Positions 26,767-36,160 of a stretch of 47,986 nt of DNA are shown here, piece by piece. The DNA comes from Pontivivens nitratireducens (GTDB lineage: Bacteria; Pseudomonadota; Alphaproteobacteria; Rhodobacterales; Rhodobacteraceae): contig NZ_JACJUQ010000017.1 in NCBI RefSeq assembly GCF_014235845.1, forward strand, positions 1 to 47,986, given 5' to 3'. The notes below the pieces were generated by a model, which did not search any database, was not told the DNA's origin, and worked only from the letters and a program-made list of their open reading frames with translations. How positions within the stretch are numbered: the stretch's first letter is position 1; each line of letters begins with the position of its first letter. The translations under genes and the position numbers were made by a program.

Positions 26767-29001
26767 GTGCAGCAGACCGTGCCATACGAAGCCGGCCCTT
26801 GGAGATTCCTGCCGTCGGCGGTGATGGCGGCAGCCTTTGCGTGGTTCGCGACGTTTTTGCCTTCCGCCAGCGCGGGTCAAACGGCGGAGCTTGTGTTCCC
26901 CTGGGTGCCCACGTTGGGAATCGACATCGCCTTCCGGCTGGACGCCCTGTCCTTGCTGTTCTCGCTTCTGATTACGGGCGTCGGCGCGATCTGCTTTCTG
27001 TATTCGGCCGAATATTTCCATAACGACCGCCGGTTGAAGCGGCTGTTAACGCTGATGGTGCTGTTCGCTATGTCGATGTTGGGCGTCGTGCTGGCCGACG
27101 ACGCCGTGACATTATTCGTGGCGTGGGAGTGCACGACGATCACATCGTTCCTGCTCGTCGGCTTCGATCATCACAAGGCCGATGCCCGCTACAAGGCGCA
27201 ACAGGCCCTGCTGGTGACGGGCATGGGGGGGCTGGCGCTGATGGCCGGCCTCATCATCATGGGGACCGTCGCGGGAACGTTCCGTCTGTCTGAAATGGCG
27301 GATTTCGCAGGCTTCACATCCGATCCACTGTATCCCGCGATGCTGATCCTGGTTCTGATCGGTTGTTTTACCAAATCTGCACAGTTTCCATTCCATTTCT
27401 GGCTGCCGGGCGCGATGGCGGCACCGACGCCGGTATCGGCCTATCTGCACTCCGCCACCATGGTGAAGGCCGGGGTCTATCTGGTCGCACGGATGACGCC
27501 GATGTTGGGCGGTACGGAGGTTTGGTCCTGGACGCTGAGTCTGGTCGGCGCGACGACGATGGTGGTGGCCAGCTTCTGGGCGCTCCGCCAATCCGATCTG
27601 AAGCTGATGTTGGCCTGGACCACGCTGATGGGGCTGGGCGCACTCATGCTCGGCCTGGGCGGTGGGGGGTATTACGCGATCGGCGGCGCGATGACCTTCA
27701 TTGTTGTCCACGCGTTCTACAAGGCGGCCCTCTTCCTGGGTGTCGGGTTGTTGGACAAGGGTGCCGGCACGCGCGAGGTGGGTGAACTCGGTGGGCTACG
27801 TGGGGCCATGCCCATGTCGTTCATCATCATTGCGCTCGCCGCGGCGAGCATGGCGGGATTGCCGCCTTTCGTCGGGTTCATCGGCAAGGAGCTGATCTAC
27901 GAGGGTGCCTTGCATGCCACGACCGAGGAGATCTTCGTGCTGACCATGGCGGTCACGGCGAATGCGCTGATGGTCGCGGTGGCATTGGTTCTGGCCATCC
28001 GGCCGTTCTTCGGCACGTTCCGCGCCCCACACGCGGCACCGGCGGATCCCTCGATCCTGATGTGGGGCGGCCCGGCCTTGCTCGCGCTGGGCGGGCTCGG
28101 GCTCGGGCTGGTGCCGGGACCTTTCGGCGCCCTGATCGGCCAGATCACCGAAATCGTGCGGGCCGCGCCGGGCGCGCCGGAACTCAAGCTCTGGCACGGG
28201 GTGAACGGTGCATTGATGCTGTCCTTGCTGACATTCGCGCTGGGCGGTGTCTTTTTCTGGGGAGTGCCACAACTTCGTGCCGCGCTGATCCGTGAGGAAG
28301 ACCGCGTGCCCGACAGTGCGGCGGTCTACGATATCTTGCTCAATGCGATGCGCGATACGGCGGCCTGGGTTGCGCGAACGACGCAGAACGGACGCATGAT
28401 GTCATATCTGCGGGTCACGTTCACGACCCTGGCGCTGATGGTCTGGGGGGCGATTTTCGTCGGTGCGGGGGCGGTCGCGCAGATTGATCCGGATATTCCG
28501 TTGTTCCATTGGGGGCTGGTCATCGCCATTGCGGCCAGCCTGTCCACCATCATCTTTACCGGATCCCGCTTGGTCGCGATCACGGCGCTGGGCGGCATCG
28601 GCCTGGCGATTGCGGTGATTTACGTGCTGTATTCCGCGATCGACGTGGCAATGACGCAATTGTTGACCGAAACCCTGATCGTCGTGTTCGTCGCGGTGGC
28701 GTTTACCAAACTGCCCCGGGCCGGGACGGGAGCTTTGCGGATCGGTGACGCGATCATCGCCGCGATTCTGGGCTTGGGCGTGACGTTCGCCCTGCTGGCC
28801 GTTCTGGGCAGCGGGCTGGAGCAGGATGTCAGCGCGTTCTATCTGGAAGCGGCGTATCCGCAAGCGGCCGGTCGCAACATCGTCAACGTGATCCTGGTGG
28901 ATTTCCGCGCTCTGGATACGCTGGGTGAGGTCGCTGTGGTTCTGATCGCAGGCATCGCGGCACTGGCCGCTCTGCGCGCCGGGCGGGAGGTGAAGAAATG
29001 A
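26767..29001 (+). CDS. mrpA: Na+/H+ antiporter subunit MrpA
   Basis: The large proton-channel subunit of the Mrp antiporter, related to NuoL. About 744 residues, with many membrane helices. Conserved charges are in VAWECTTITSFLLVGFDHH (glutamate) and LHSATMVKAGVYLVARMTP (lysine); PPFVGFIGKELIYEGALHA follows. The start is uncertain: GTG at 26767 with GAGG 7 bases upstream is preferred, but a TTG at 26734 in the same frame adds 11 residues. A stop just upstream (26728) blocks further extension. The N terminus is short: the usual first membrane helix of MrpA seems absent. It overlaps mrpB by ATGA. Confidence 0.9.
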   Translation: MQQTVPYEAGPWRFLPSAVMAAAFAWFATFLPSASAGQTAELVFPWVPTLGIDIAFRLDALSLLFSLLITGVGAICFLYSAEYFHNDRRLKRLLTLMVLFAMSMLGVVLADDAVTLFVAWECTTITSFLLVGFDHHKADARYKAQQALLVTGMGGLALMAGLIIMGTVAGTFRLSEMADFAGFTSDPLYPAMLILVLIGCFTKSAQFPFHFWLPGAMAAPTPVSAYLHSATMVKAGVYLVARMTPMLGGTEVWSWTLSLVGATTMVVASFWALRQSDLKLMLAWTTLMGLGALMLGLGGGGYYAIGGAMTFIVVHAFYKAALFLGVGLLDKGAGTREVGELGGLRGAMPMSFIIIALAAASMAGLPPFVGFIGKELIYEGALHATTEEIFVLTMAVTANALMVAVALVLAIRPFFGTFRAPHAAPADPSILMWGGPALLALGGLGLGLVPGPFGALIGQITEIVRAAPGAPELKLWHGVNGALMLSLLTFALGGVFFWGVPQLRAALIREEDRVPDSAAVYDILLNAMRDTAAWVARTTQNGRMMSYLRVTFTTLALMVWGAIFVGAGAVAQIDPDIPLFHWGLVIAIAASLSTIIFTGSRLVAITALGGIGLAIAVIYVLYSAIDVAMTQLLTETLIVVFVAVAFTKLPRAGTGALRIGDAIIAAILGLGVTFALLAVLGSGLEQDVSAFYLEAAYPQAAGRNIVNVILVDFRALDTLGEVAVVLIAGIAALAALRAGREVKK

Positions 29002-29447
29002 ACTCGATCATCCTGCGGACCGGAACCCGCGCGCTGATTCCGGTCTTTCTGTTCGTCGCACTAATGACGCTCTGGCGGGGACACAACGATCCCGGTGGTG
29101 GGTTCATCGGCGGGCTGCTGGCGGCGATCTGCGTGGCGCTGATCGAGAAGGCCTTCGGCGTTGCGCAAGCTCGTCGGTGGTTGATCCTGCCGCCCATGAT
29201 GATCGCTGGCATCGGGCTGAGCTGTGCCATCCTCAGTGGTTTGTGGGGTGCGCTTGCCAACGGCTGGTTCCTCAGCAGTGTTTGGCCGCTCTATGCAAAC
29301 GTCGATGGCAAATGGGAAGGTCTGGCCGCAGGTTCGATTCTGTTGTTCGACAGCGGTGTGTTTCTGGTCGTCGTGGGCGTGGTCAGCGCGATTCTGTTCG
29401 CGTTGGAGGAAGCCGGCGTGCCCGAAAGCAGGAAGGACGAACCCTGA
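28998..29447 (+). CDS. mrpB: Na+/H+ antiporter subunit MrpB
   Basis: A 149-residue membrane protein with about four helices. The family signature WRGHNDPGGGFIGGLLAA (residues about 26-43) is clear. In many proteobacteria this domain is fused to MrpA; here it is a separate gene, giving the seven-gene form of the operon. It overlaps mrpA by ATGA and shares one base with mrpC (TGATG). Confidence 0.92.
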   Translation: MNSIILRTGTRALIPVFLFVALMTLWRGHNDPGGGFIGGLLAAICVALIEKAFGVAQARRWLILPPMMIAGIGLSCAILSGLWGALANGWFLSSVWPLYANVDGKWEGLAAGSILLFDSGVFLVVVGVVSAILFALEEAGVPESRKDEP

Positions 29448-29809
29448 TGGAAACCATTGTTGCGGTCCTCGCCGGTTTGCTGGTCGCAGGCGGTGCCTAC
29501 CTGATGCTGTCGGGCAATCTGGTGCGCTATATCCTCGGTCTGACGATCCTGTCCAATGCTGCGAACCTGGTGATTTTCGCGGCGGGGCGCATGGCGAAGG
29601 CGGCTCCGGCCCTGACGGCATATGGCGCGGACGCCCCTGCCGCCGGTGTGGCCAACCCTGTGCCGCAGGCGCTGATCCTGACGGCAATCGTTATCGGGTT
29701 CGGGCTGTTCTGCTTTGCACTGACCCTTGCCTATCGGGCGTTCTACGCAATGGGAACGGCACGGATGGATGCGATGCGCATCGCAGAACCGCGTGAGGAT
29801 CGTGGATGA
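29447..29809 (+). CDS. mrpC: Na+/H+ antiporter subunit MrpC
   Basis: A 120-residue, three-helix subunit related to NuoK. The family stretch GAYLMLSGNLVRYILGLTIL and NPVPQALILTAIVIGFGLFC are present. The start at 29447 overlaps the mrpB stop by one base; reading further upstream would run inside mrpB. It overlaps mrpD by ATGA. Confidence 0.92.
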   Translation: METIVAVLAGLLVAGGAYLMLSGNLVRYILGLTILSNAANLVIFAAGRMAKAAPALTAYGADAPAAGVANPVPQALILTAIVIGFGLFCFALTLAYRAFYAMGTARMDAMRIAEPREDRG

Positions 29810-31290
29810 TACTGGTCTGGCCATTTCTGATCCCGCTGATATCCGCCGCGCTGATGGTCCTGCTGCGAAGCCGGGAGAACGTCCAGCGCTGGGGCTCCGT
29901 CGCGGCTGCGGTCGCACTGCTGATCGCCTCGCTGGCCCTGTTGGTGCGCGTATTGTCCGAAGGTCCGGTGGCCGTGCAGGTCGGCGGTTGGCCGGCGCCG
30001 TTCGGAATTACCCTGGTCGCGGATTTGCTGAGTGCGGCAATGGTCTTCATCACCGGGATCGTGGCCGTGGCCGTGGCGATCTACGGGTTGGAGGAGATCG
30101 ACCGGCGTGAAAGCTGGCACGGCCATCATGCGCTGGTTCAGGCCCTGCTGGCCGGTGTTTGCGGGGCGTTTTTGACGGGGGATATCTTCAACCTCTACGT
30201 TTGGTTCGAGATCATGCTGATCGCGTCCTTCGGTCTTCTGGTGGTGAACGGGACCAGAAAATCGGCGGATGGCGCGGTGAAATATGTCGGCCTGAACCTG
30301 ATCGCCACCTTTGCGTTCCTTTCCGGGGTCGGGCTGCTTTACGGCGTCACCGGCACGTTGAACATGGCCGATCTGTCACAACGGTTGGAGGGAAGGCAGG
30401 AGGAAGTCGCGGTGCTGGTCAGCGCGATGTTGCTGATGTTCGCGTTCGGCGCAAAGGCCGCGATGTTCCCCGTCTTCAACTGGCTGCCTGCGAGCTATCA
30501 CACCCCGTCAGTGACGACATCGGCCCTGTTTTCCGCCTTGCTGACCAAGGTCGGGGTTTACGCCCTGATCCGCACGTTCACCCTGATTTACGATCTGGAT
30601 GTTCCGCTGGTGCGCGGAACGCTGTTGTGGGGCTCTGTCGCGACGATGGTCGTGGGCGTTCTGGGCGCAGCGGCGCAGAACCATTTCCGGCGTATTCTGG
30701 GTTTCCACATCATCAGTCAGATCGGCTACATGGTTCTGGGTCTCGCATTGGCCACGCCGGCTGCCCTGCTGGGGGCGATCTTCTATCTGTTTCACCATAT
30801 CATCGTGAAGGCGAACCTGTTCCTGATCGCCGGGGCGGCGCGGAAACTGACCGGATCGGAGGATTTGCCAAAGATCGGCGGGCTCTATGCGGCAACACCG
30901 CTGCTTGCCGTGCTGTTTCTGATTCCCGCGCTCAGCCTTGCTGGTATCCCGCCTTTGTCGGGGTTCTGGGCCAAGTTCCTGATCGTAAGCGCCAGTCTGG
31001 ACATGCAATCGTGGTTCATCGCCTTCGTGGCCCTCGCCGTGGGGCTGCTGACATTGTATTCCATGTCGAAGATCTGGTTGGAGGTGTTCTGGAAACCGCA
31101 TCCTGACGGTGACCAGGCAATAGAAGGCACGCTGCCCGTTGCCATGCTGGTGCCAATCGTCGGTCTTGGTATCATGACGGTTACGATAGGGCTCGCCGCG
31201 GGGCTGTTCGTCGATGCCGCTATGGTGGCGGCGGAGCAAATCCTCAGCCCTCATGCCTACATAGATGCCGTATTGGGAGCACGCCAATGA
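29806..31290 (+). CDS. mrpD: Na+/H+ antiporter subunit MrpD
   Basis: A 494-residue NuoN/NuoM-like channel subunit with about 14 helices. Expected charged residues are in NLYVWFEIMLIASFGLLV (glutamate) and TTSALFSALLTKVGVYALIR (lysine). SLAGIPPLSGFWAKFLIVSA is also typical. It forms the core of the antiporter with MrpA. It is translationally coupled on both sides by ATGA. Confidence 0.94.
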   Translation: MILVWPFLIPLISAALMVLLRSRENVQRWGSVAAAVALLIASLALLVRVLSEGPVAVQVGGWPAPFGITLVADLLSAAMVFITGIVAVAVAIYGLEEIDRRESWHGHHALVQALLAGVCGAFLTGDIFNLYVWFEIMLIASFGLLVVNGTRKSADGAVKYVGLNLIATFAFLSGVGLLYGVTGTLNMADLSQRLEGRQEEVAVLVSAMLLMFAFGAKAAMFPVFNWLPASYHTPSVTTSALFSALLTKVGVYALIRTFTLIYDLDVPLVRGTLLWGSVATMVVGVLGAAAQNHFRRILGFHIISQIGYMVLGLALATPAALLGAIFYLFHHIIVKANLFLIAGAARKLTGSEDLPKIGGLYAATPLLAVLFLIPALSLAGIPPLSGFWAKFLIVSASLDMQSWFIAFVALAVGLLTLYSMSKIWLEVFWKPHPDGDQAIEGTLPVAMLVPIVGLGIMTVTIGLAAGLFVDAAMVAAEQILSPHAYIDAVLGARQ

Positions 31291-31625
31291 AACATCTGCT
31301 GCGCCCGTTCTGGGTTCTGAACCTGCTGTTGTATTTCGTCTGGGATCTGCTGTGGTCCTCGCTCGAAGTGGCGTGGGACGTTCTGACCCCGCAGGATCGT
31401 GCCCGGCCCAGGGTGCTGCTGCTGCCGCTCGACGCGCGCTCCGATGCGGAAATCATGGCGACGGCGAACCTTATCAGTCTGACCCCCGGATCATTGAGCA
31501 TCGATGTCAGCGACGATCGCGCAACGCTGATGATCCACACCATGTTCGGCGCGGAGGACCCGGAGGGCACGAAGAATAGCCTTAAACGTGGGATCGAGCG
31601 ACGTGTGCTGAGGGTGCTGCGATGA
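31287..31625 (+). CDS. mrpE: Na+/H+ antiporter subunit MrpE, short form
   Basis: A 112-residue subunit. It contains the family core ANLISLTPGSLSIDVSDDRA. It is about 45 residues shorter than the Bacillus form, because the first two membrane helices are missing; the sequence begins near the third helix (LRPFWVLNLLLYFVWDLLWS). No upstream in-frame extension is possible without entering mrpD out of frame. It overlaps mrpD and mrpF by ATGA. Confidence 0.9.
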   Translation: MKHLLRPFWVLNLLLYFVWDLLWSSLEVAWDVLTPQDRARPRVLLLPLDARSDAEIMATANLISLTPGSLSIDVSDDRATLMIHTMFGAEDPEGTKNSLKRGIERRVLRVLR

Positions 31626-31933
31626 TCTTTCTGGGATTGAGCCTGTCTGGCCCGCTGGGATGGGCGCTTACCATTTCGGCCGGGATGATCATGGTCGCGT
31701 CTACTCTGATCGTGTGGCGGCTGTTAAGCGGGCCCTCACTCAGCGATCGTGTGGTGGCGCTGGATACGCTGTCACTGCTTCTGGTTTCGTTCATCGTGAT
31801 CTTTTCCGTGGCGTCCGGGGTCAGCGCCTATCTGGATGCGGCGCTGGTGCTGTCACTCGTGGCCTTTCTGAGCACGGTGGCTTTCGCGCGGTTTATCGAG
31901 AGAACAATCGCCCGGGGAGGCACGGATGAGTGA
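31622..31933 (+). CDS. mrpF: Na+/H+ antiporter subunit MrpF
   Basis: A 103-residue three-helix membrane subunit. The family signature LLSGPSLSDRVVALDTLSLL lies at about residues 34-53, with the conserved aspartates. It overlaps mrpE by ATGA and mrpG by 8 bases. Confidence 0.91.
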   Translation: MIFLGLSLSGPLGWALTISAGMIMVASTLIVWRLLSGPSLSDRVVALDTLSLLLVSFIVIFSVASGVSAYLDAALVLSLVAFLSTVAFARFIERTIARGGTDE

Positions 31934-32288
31934 GTGGATCGCATCGGGTCTGATCCTGACCGGCTCGACCTTCATACTGATCGCGGCAATCGGCCTCGTG
32001 AAGATGCGAGACGTGTATCTGCGAATGCATGCGGCGACCAAGACGGGGTCTCTGGGGCTGGGGTTGATCTGTAGCGGGGCAATCGTGCTGGCTGACAACT
32101 GGACCGCACGCGTTGAAATAGGGCTGATCCTCGTCTTTATGCTGGTGACGGCGCCGATCGGGGCGCATCTGATCGGACGGGCCGCATTTCGTGCGGGCGT
32201 TCCGTTTTCCAGTCGAACCCAGTTCGATGCGGGGTGCGAGGGATTCGGTTCCCCGCGCCGTGCGAACAGTGACGATCAACAAGCTTGA
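31926..32288 (+). CDS. mrpG: Na+/H+ antiporter subunit MrpG
   Basis: A 120-residue three-helix subunit and the last of the operon. Typical text is IGLVKMRDVYLRMHAATKTG around residues 20-39 and LVTAPIGAHLIGRAAFRAGV around residues 75-94. The hydrophilic C-terminal tail (about residues 96-120) is not conserved. A weak inverted repeat ATCAA/TTGAT with TTTT at the stop codon (around 32276-32294) may end transcription. Confidence 0.9.
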   Translation: MSEWIASGLILTGSTFILIAAIGLVKMRDVYLRMHAATKTGSLGLGLICSGAIVLADNWTARVEIGLILVFMLVTAPIGAHLIGRAAFRAGVPFSSRTQFDAGCEGFGSPRRANSDDQQA

Positions 32289-32376
32289 TTTTACATCAGG
32301 ATAGCTTATCTCAGACCCATTCCGGCATGACATGCTTTGACGCTGCGGCACTGAACCGCCCAGTCTCTCACATGCG

Positions 32377-32405
32377 TTGATTGCAAGGCAGCAATGTCCT
32401 AAATG
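32377..32405 (+). promoter_or_regulatory. candidate promoter of the DUF6280 gene
   Basis: TTGATT (32377-32382) and TAAATG (32400-32405) are 17 bases apart, 71 bases before the start codon. The spacing is ideal, but both boxes differ from consensus. Confidence 0.35.
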
Positions 32406-32475
32406 GGACTTCTGTGAATTTTTGATGAACGTATATATCGGCGTTCCTAGCAGTTTGAGAAGAGACGAGGACGAC

Positions 32476-32778
32476 ATGTTCGACGATTTCGACGGGCAGG
32501 CATGGTCGAACGACCAGGGTAATCGCGCACAAAAGCTGTTTGCAGCAGTCGTGCTTGCGGCCCTTGACGATGCTATTGCTGATGACAAGAAATATGGCAA
32601 CGGCCCTGACGTGATCGCACGCTGGGCGCGCAGCCGCGATGGCCGTGAAGTGCTGATGTGTGCGGGCATCGACCCGACGGAGCGGTGCGTGACCGGCCTG
32701 ATGGAATTCGTGAAAAAGGGTGTCCGGACCTCGGTCGCGCTCAGCCGTGAAGAGAGTGAGCGTCGGGCCGCCGCCTGA
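32476..32778 (+). CDS. DUF6280-type small conserved protein
   Basis: A 100-residue soluble protein of unknown function, recognised from memory as the DUF6280 family of roseobacters. The conserved-looking core is NRAQKLFAAVVLAALDDAIA, then DDKKYGNGPDVIARWARSRD and GREVLMCAGIDPTERCV. The composition is charged and helical; two cysteines (in MCAGI and ERCVT) are present. The start at 32476 follows GAGG by 5 bases; in-frame ATGs at 32425 and upstream lie in non-conserved text. It has its own candidate promoter and a very strong terminator, so it is probably a single-gene unit. Confidence 0.8.
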   Translation: MFDDFDGQAWSNDQGNRAQKLFAAVVLAALDDAIADDKKYGNGPDVIARWARSRDGREVLMCAGIDPTERCVTGLMEFVKKGVRTSVALSREESERRAAA

Positions 32779-32800
32779 CATTAATTTTCGATGCGCTGCA

Positions 32801-32830
32801 AAAAGGGTTGCCCTCAGGGGCAACCCTTTT
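32801..32830 (+). terminator. rho-independent terminator after DUF6280 gene
   Basis: AAAAGGGTTGCCC (32801-32813) and GGGCAACCCTTTT (32818-32830) form a perfect 13-bp stem with a TCAG loop and an integral T4 tail. The A-rich left arm would let it work on the minus strand too. Confidence 0.9.
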
Positions 32831-33229
32831 CCGTTGGCGACATGGTCAGAGCGCTAACGTGCGAACATGCTTGTCGCGGTTTGGGCGGCATAGCTGACTG
32901 CCGCGATCCGATCGAACCCGATCTCCCCCCGTGGTTCGTTTCGGTTATGCTGTCATGGCTGTAGGCGAGACCACAGGCCGAAATTTCGGTCCGTGTGCTG
33001 TTCTGTCCATCGACCTCACTTAATTGCAGCGCTCCAGCCAATCGCGTCGGAGGGACTTCCAGAGTTGCGCGCCAAGTTCTCTGAAGTAATCCGCCTGCGC
33101 GCGCTGGGTGCCGAAGGTCATGAGGGCAGATTTCGGCCTGACTACGGCAGATATCTGTGCCCCGGTCAGCCCGCTGCGCAGGCAGTCGTTCGCGAAATGC
33201 CATAGATCACGATGGCGGTCAGCCTTTGC
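32831..33229 (-). other. gene-poor region with a start-less open stretch after lepA
   Basis: No confident gene is seen in these 399 bases. On the minus strand, directly after the lepA stop and in the same frame, 69 sense codons run from 33229 to a TAA at 33020-33022. They read with protein-like composition (for example GTQRAQADYFRELGAQLWKS, then LRRDWLERCN). No ATG, GTG or TTG opens the stretch; the first Met is 33 residues from its end. It may be the tail of a decayed gene, or chance. An overlapping 129-codon frame from 33203 is more likely noise. Confidence 0.3.
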
Positions 33230-35029
33230 TCAGTTATCCATCTTCAGCGCGTTGATAAACGCTTCCTGCGGGATTTCGACCCGGCCGAACTGACGCATCT
33301 TCTTTTTGCCGGCCTTCTGCTTGTCGAGCAGCTTGCGCTTGCGGGTCGCGTCGCCGCCGTAGCATTTGGCGGTCACGTCCTTGCGCAGCGCGGAGATGGT
33401 TTCGCGCGCGATGATGCGACCCCCGACGGCGGCTTGAATCGGAATCTTGAACATGTGCTGTGGGATCAGCTCCTTGAGCTTTTCGCACAGAACGCGACCG
33501 CGTGCGTCGGCACGGGTGCGGTGGACCATCATGCTGAGCGCGTCCACCGGCTCGTCGTTGACCAGCACCTGCATCTTGACCAGCTGATCCTCCTGATAGC
33601 CGGTCATCTGGTAGTCGAAGCTGGCATAGCCCTTGGTCACGGATTTCAGACGGTCGTAGAAATCGAAGACAACCTCGTTCAGCGGCAGGTCATAGACGAC
33701 CATCGCGCGGGTGCCGGCATAGGTCAGGTCGAGTTGCACGCCGCGACGGTCCTGGCAAAGCTTCAGCACATCACCGAGATACTCATCAGGCACGAGGATC
33801 GTCGCCTTGATTCGCGGCTCCTCCACCCGGTCCACCTTGACCATGTCGGGCATATCGGCGGGGTTGTGCAGGTCGATCATCGTGCCATCCGTCATGTGCA
33901 CGTGATAGATCACCGAGGGCGCGGTGGTGATCAGTTCGATGTTGTATTCCCGCTCCAACCGGTCGCGGATAACCTCCAGATGCAGCAGGCCAAGGAAACC
34001 ACAACGGAAGCCGAAGCCGAGCGCGGCAGAGGTTTCCATTTCGGAACTGAAGGAGGCGTCGTTCAGGCGCAGCTTGTCGATGGCATCGCGCAGATCCTCG
34101 AACTCGGCTGAATCCACCGGGAACAGGCCGCAGAACACCACGGGAATCGAGGGCGCGAAGCCGGGAAGCATCGTCTCGGTGCCCTTCTTCTCCGTCGTGA
34201 TGGTGTCGCCGACGGAGGTGTCGCGCACCTCCTTGATGCTGGCGGTCATGAACCCGATCTCACCAGGTCCGAGCACGTCGGTCGCCTGCATTCCGGGGCG
34301 GAACACGCCGACGCGGTCCACCGGATGGATGGTCCCGTTCGACATGAACTTGATGCGGTCGCCCTTGCGTAGCTTTCCATCGATGATGCGGACCAGCACG
34401 ACGACGCCCAGATAGGCGTCGTACCATGAATCCACCAGCATCGCCTTGAGCGGGGCGTCCGCGTCACCGGTGGGGGCGGGCAGGCGGGTGACGATCGCCT
34501 CCAGCACCTCGGGGATGCCGATGCCCGTCTTGGCGGAGATCATCACGGCCTCGGACGCATCAATGCCGATCACGTCCTCGATCTGTTCCTTCACCCGGTC
34601 GGGTTCGGCGGCGGGCAGGTCGATCTTGTTGAGGACGGGCACAATCTCGTGGTCCGCGTCGATGGCCTGATAGACATTGGCGAGGGTCTGCGCCTCCACC
34701 CCTTGCGAGGCATCGACCACCAGCAGCGACCCCTCGACCGCGCGCATGGAGCGCGACACCTCATAGGCGAAATCGACATGGCCGGGCGTGTCGATCAGAT
34801 TAAGCACGTAGGATTTACCGTCCTGCGCGACATAGTCGATACGCACGGTCTGCGCCTTGATCGTGATGCCGCGTTCGCGTTCGATATCCATCGAATCCAG
34901 CAACTGCGCCTTCATATCGCGATCTGCGACGGTGGCGGTGGACTGGATCAACCGGTCCGCCAGCGTGGATTTGCCGTGGTCGATATGGGCCACGATCGAA
35001 AAATTGCGGATACGGGATAGATCGGTCAT
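33230..35029 (-). CDS. lepA: elongation factor 4 (LepA)
   Basis: LepA is a 599-residue translational GTPase related to EF-G that acts on stalled or initiating ribosomes. G1 is AHIDHGKST (14-22). [20 protein letters not shown] (G3), LNKIDLP (G4) and the LepA-specific C-terminal domain ([20 protein letters not shown], then [20 protein letters not shown]) are all present. The ribosome-binding site is weak (AGGCG). It lies downstream of the phosphatase gene on the same strand. Confidence 0.97.
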   Translation of the reverse strand: MTDLSRIRNFSIVAHIDHGKSTLADRLIQSTATVADRDMKAQLLDSMDIERERGITIKAQTVRIDYVAQDGKSYVLNLIDTPGHVDFAYEVSRSMRAVEGSLLVVDASQGVEAQTLANVYQAIDADHEIVPVLNKIDLPAAEPDRVKEQIEDVIGIDASEAVMISAKTGIGIPEVLEAIVTRLPAPTGDADAPLKAMLVDSWYDAYLGVVVLVRIIDGKLRKGDRIKFMSNGTIHPVDRVGVFRPGMQATDVLGPGEIGFMTASIKEVRDTSVGDTITTEKKGTETMLPGFAPSIPVVFCGLFPVDSAEFEDLRDAIDKLRLNDASFSSEMETSAALGFGFRCGFLGLLHLEVIRDRLEREYNIELITTAPSVIYHVHMTDGTMIDLHNPADMPDMVKVDRVEEPRIKATILVPDEYLGDVLKLCQDRRGVQLDLTYAGTRAMVVYDLPLNEVVFDFYDRLKSVTKGYASFDYQMTGYQEDQLVKMQVLVNDEPVDALSMMVHRTRADARGRVLCEKLKELIPQHMFKIPIQAAVGGRIIARETISALRKDVTAKCYGGDATRKRKLLDKQKAGKKKMRQFGRVEIPQEAFINALKMDN

Positions 35030-35117
35030 CGGTCACGCCTATTTGGGGTCTGACCGATGACCTGCCAAGAAATGATGGTTTTGTCCATGCGGCTTAGCGA
35101 ATTGGCACGTCCGAAGG

Positions 35118-35537
35118 TCAGAGAATTCGGGCAAGCTCGCGCGCGCGCGCCTCGATCAGGTCGAACATCTGGTCAAAACTGCCGTCATAATAGGGGTCCG
35201 GCACTTCGGCTCCGTCCAGGAACAGGTCGATGCCGGCCGTGGCATCCTCGGGTGCCATGCCGTAAAGGTCCGCAACGTTCTGACGGTCCATCGCCAGGAT
35301 CGTGTCGAAGCGAATGAAGTCATCGGGCCTGACCTTTCGGGCGCGCAGGTGAGCGTAGTTGTAACCGCGGCGGTGCCCCTCGGTCTGGGCACGGGGATCG
35401 GGCGGGACGCCTGCGTGCCATGCCCCGGTTCCCGCGCTGTCCAGGTGCAGGTGCGGCGCATGATGGCGCAACACAGCCTCCGCCGCTGGTGAACGGCAGA
35501 TATTACCCAGACACACCAGCAAGATGCTCTTCGTCAT
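35118..35537 (-). CDS. low-molecular-weight protein tyrosine phosphatase
   Basis: A 139-residue phosphatase. The catalytic P-loop is CLGNICRS (C9 to S16, the CX5R motif with C9 and R15). The general-acid loop DPYYD starts at D114. The start at 35537 places the P-loop at the normal position near the N terminus; longer in-frame reading adds noise that overlaps rpmB. Its targets are unknown. It lies between rpmB and lepA on the minus strand. Confidence 0.92.
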   Translation of the reverse strand: MTKSILLVCLGNICRSPAAEAVLRHHAPHLHLDSAGTGAWHAGVPPDPRAQTEGHRRGYNYAHLRARKVRPDDFIRFDTILAMDRQNVADLYGMAPEDATAGIDLFLDGAEVPDPYYDGSFDQMFDLIEARARELARIL

Positions 35538-35710
35538 GTTTGTTCGTCCCCTGCGCAGCCCCGAAATCGCACGATGCGACCGTCCCCTCGTGGCAATTCG
35601 GCGATGATAAGCATAGCGTGCAGCGTTTAAAAAGATCGCGGCGCGGCCTTTGAGTGGAGTTGCGTCCCTGCCGTCACCCCTGAAATGCGCCCAACGCGTT
35701 AATCGAAAAC

Positions 35711-35739
35711 AGAAAAGCCCCGCAGACAGACTGCGGGGC
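35711..35739 (-). terminator. rho-independent terminator of rpmB
   Basis: Read on the minus strand, GCCCCGCAG pairs with CTGCGGGGC around a 5-base loop and is followed by TTTT. On the plus strand the arms are 35717-35725 and 35731-35739. It starts 31 bases after the rpmB stop. Confidence 0.9.
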
Positions 35740-35769
35740 GTTCCTGAAAATTCTGATGCTTTGGTCGGT

Positions 35770-36057
35770 TCAGGCGGCGGATTGTGCGGCCTGAATGTCC
35801 TTTTTGACCTTGGCCGCTGCCGGGGACAGATCGGCGTCCTTCGCCTTGGCAAGGAAGCTGTCCAGGCCGCCGCGGTGATCGACGCTGCGCATTGCAGCAG
35901 CGGAGATGCGGAACTTGAACGCGCGGCCCAATGTGTCCGACAGCAGCGTGACGTCATTCAGGTTCGGCAAGAACCGACGACGGGTACGATTTTTCGCGTG
36001 GCTGACATTGTTGCCTGTCAGAACGCCTTTTCCAGTCAACTCGCAACGACGCGACAT
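35770..36057 (-). CDS. rpmB: 50S ribosomal protein L28
   Basis: L28 is a 95-residue 50S protein. The family start [20 protein letters not shown] and [12 protein letters not shown] are clear, followed by the 23S-binding region [20 protein letters not shown]. It is longer than E. coli L28 (78) through an Ala/Lys-rich C terminus. It is a single-gene unit, with its own terminator and a candidate promoter overlapping the end of meaB. Confidence 0.95.
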   Translation of the reverse strand: MSRRCELTGKGVLTGNNVSHAKNRTRRRFLPNLNDVTLLSDTLGRAFKFRISAAAMRSVDHRGGLDSFLAKAKDADLSPAAAKVKKDIQAAQSAA

Positions 36058-36160
36058 GGTGAGCCCCTTTTTCCGTGACCCGCAGGTCAGAGATTTTTTG
36101 GATCAGCGAAGCGCACACCAATGCGGGCGGGCCGTCGCCTTCATTCAATTTCGAGCCGTT

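Noticed and set aside
32814-33203. 129-codon minus-strand frame between lepA and the DUF6280 terminator
   Set aside because: It runs through the terminator stem and has a noisy composition; the neighbouring frame looks more protein-like but lacks a start.
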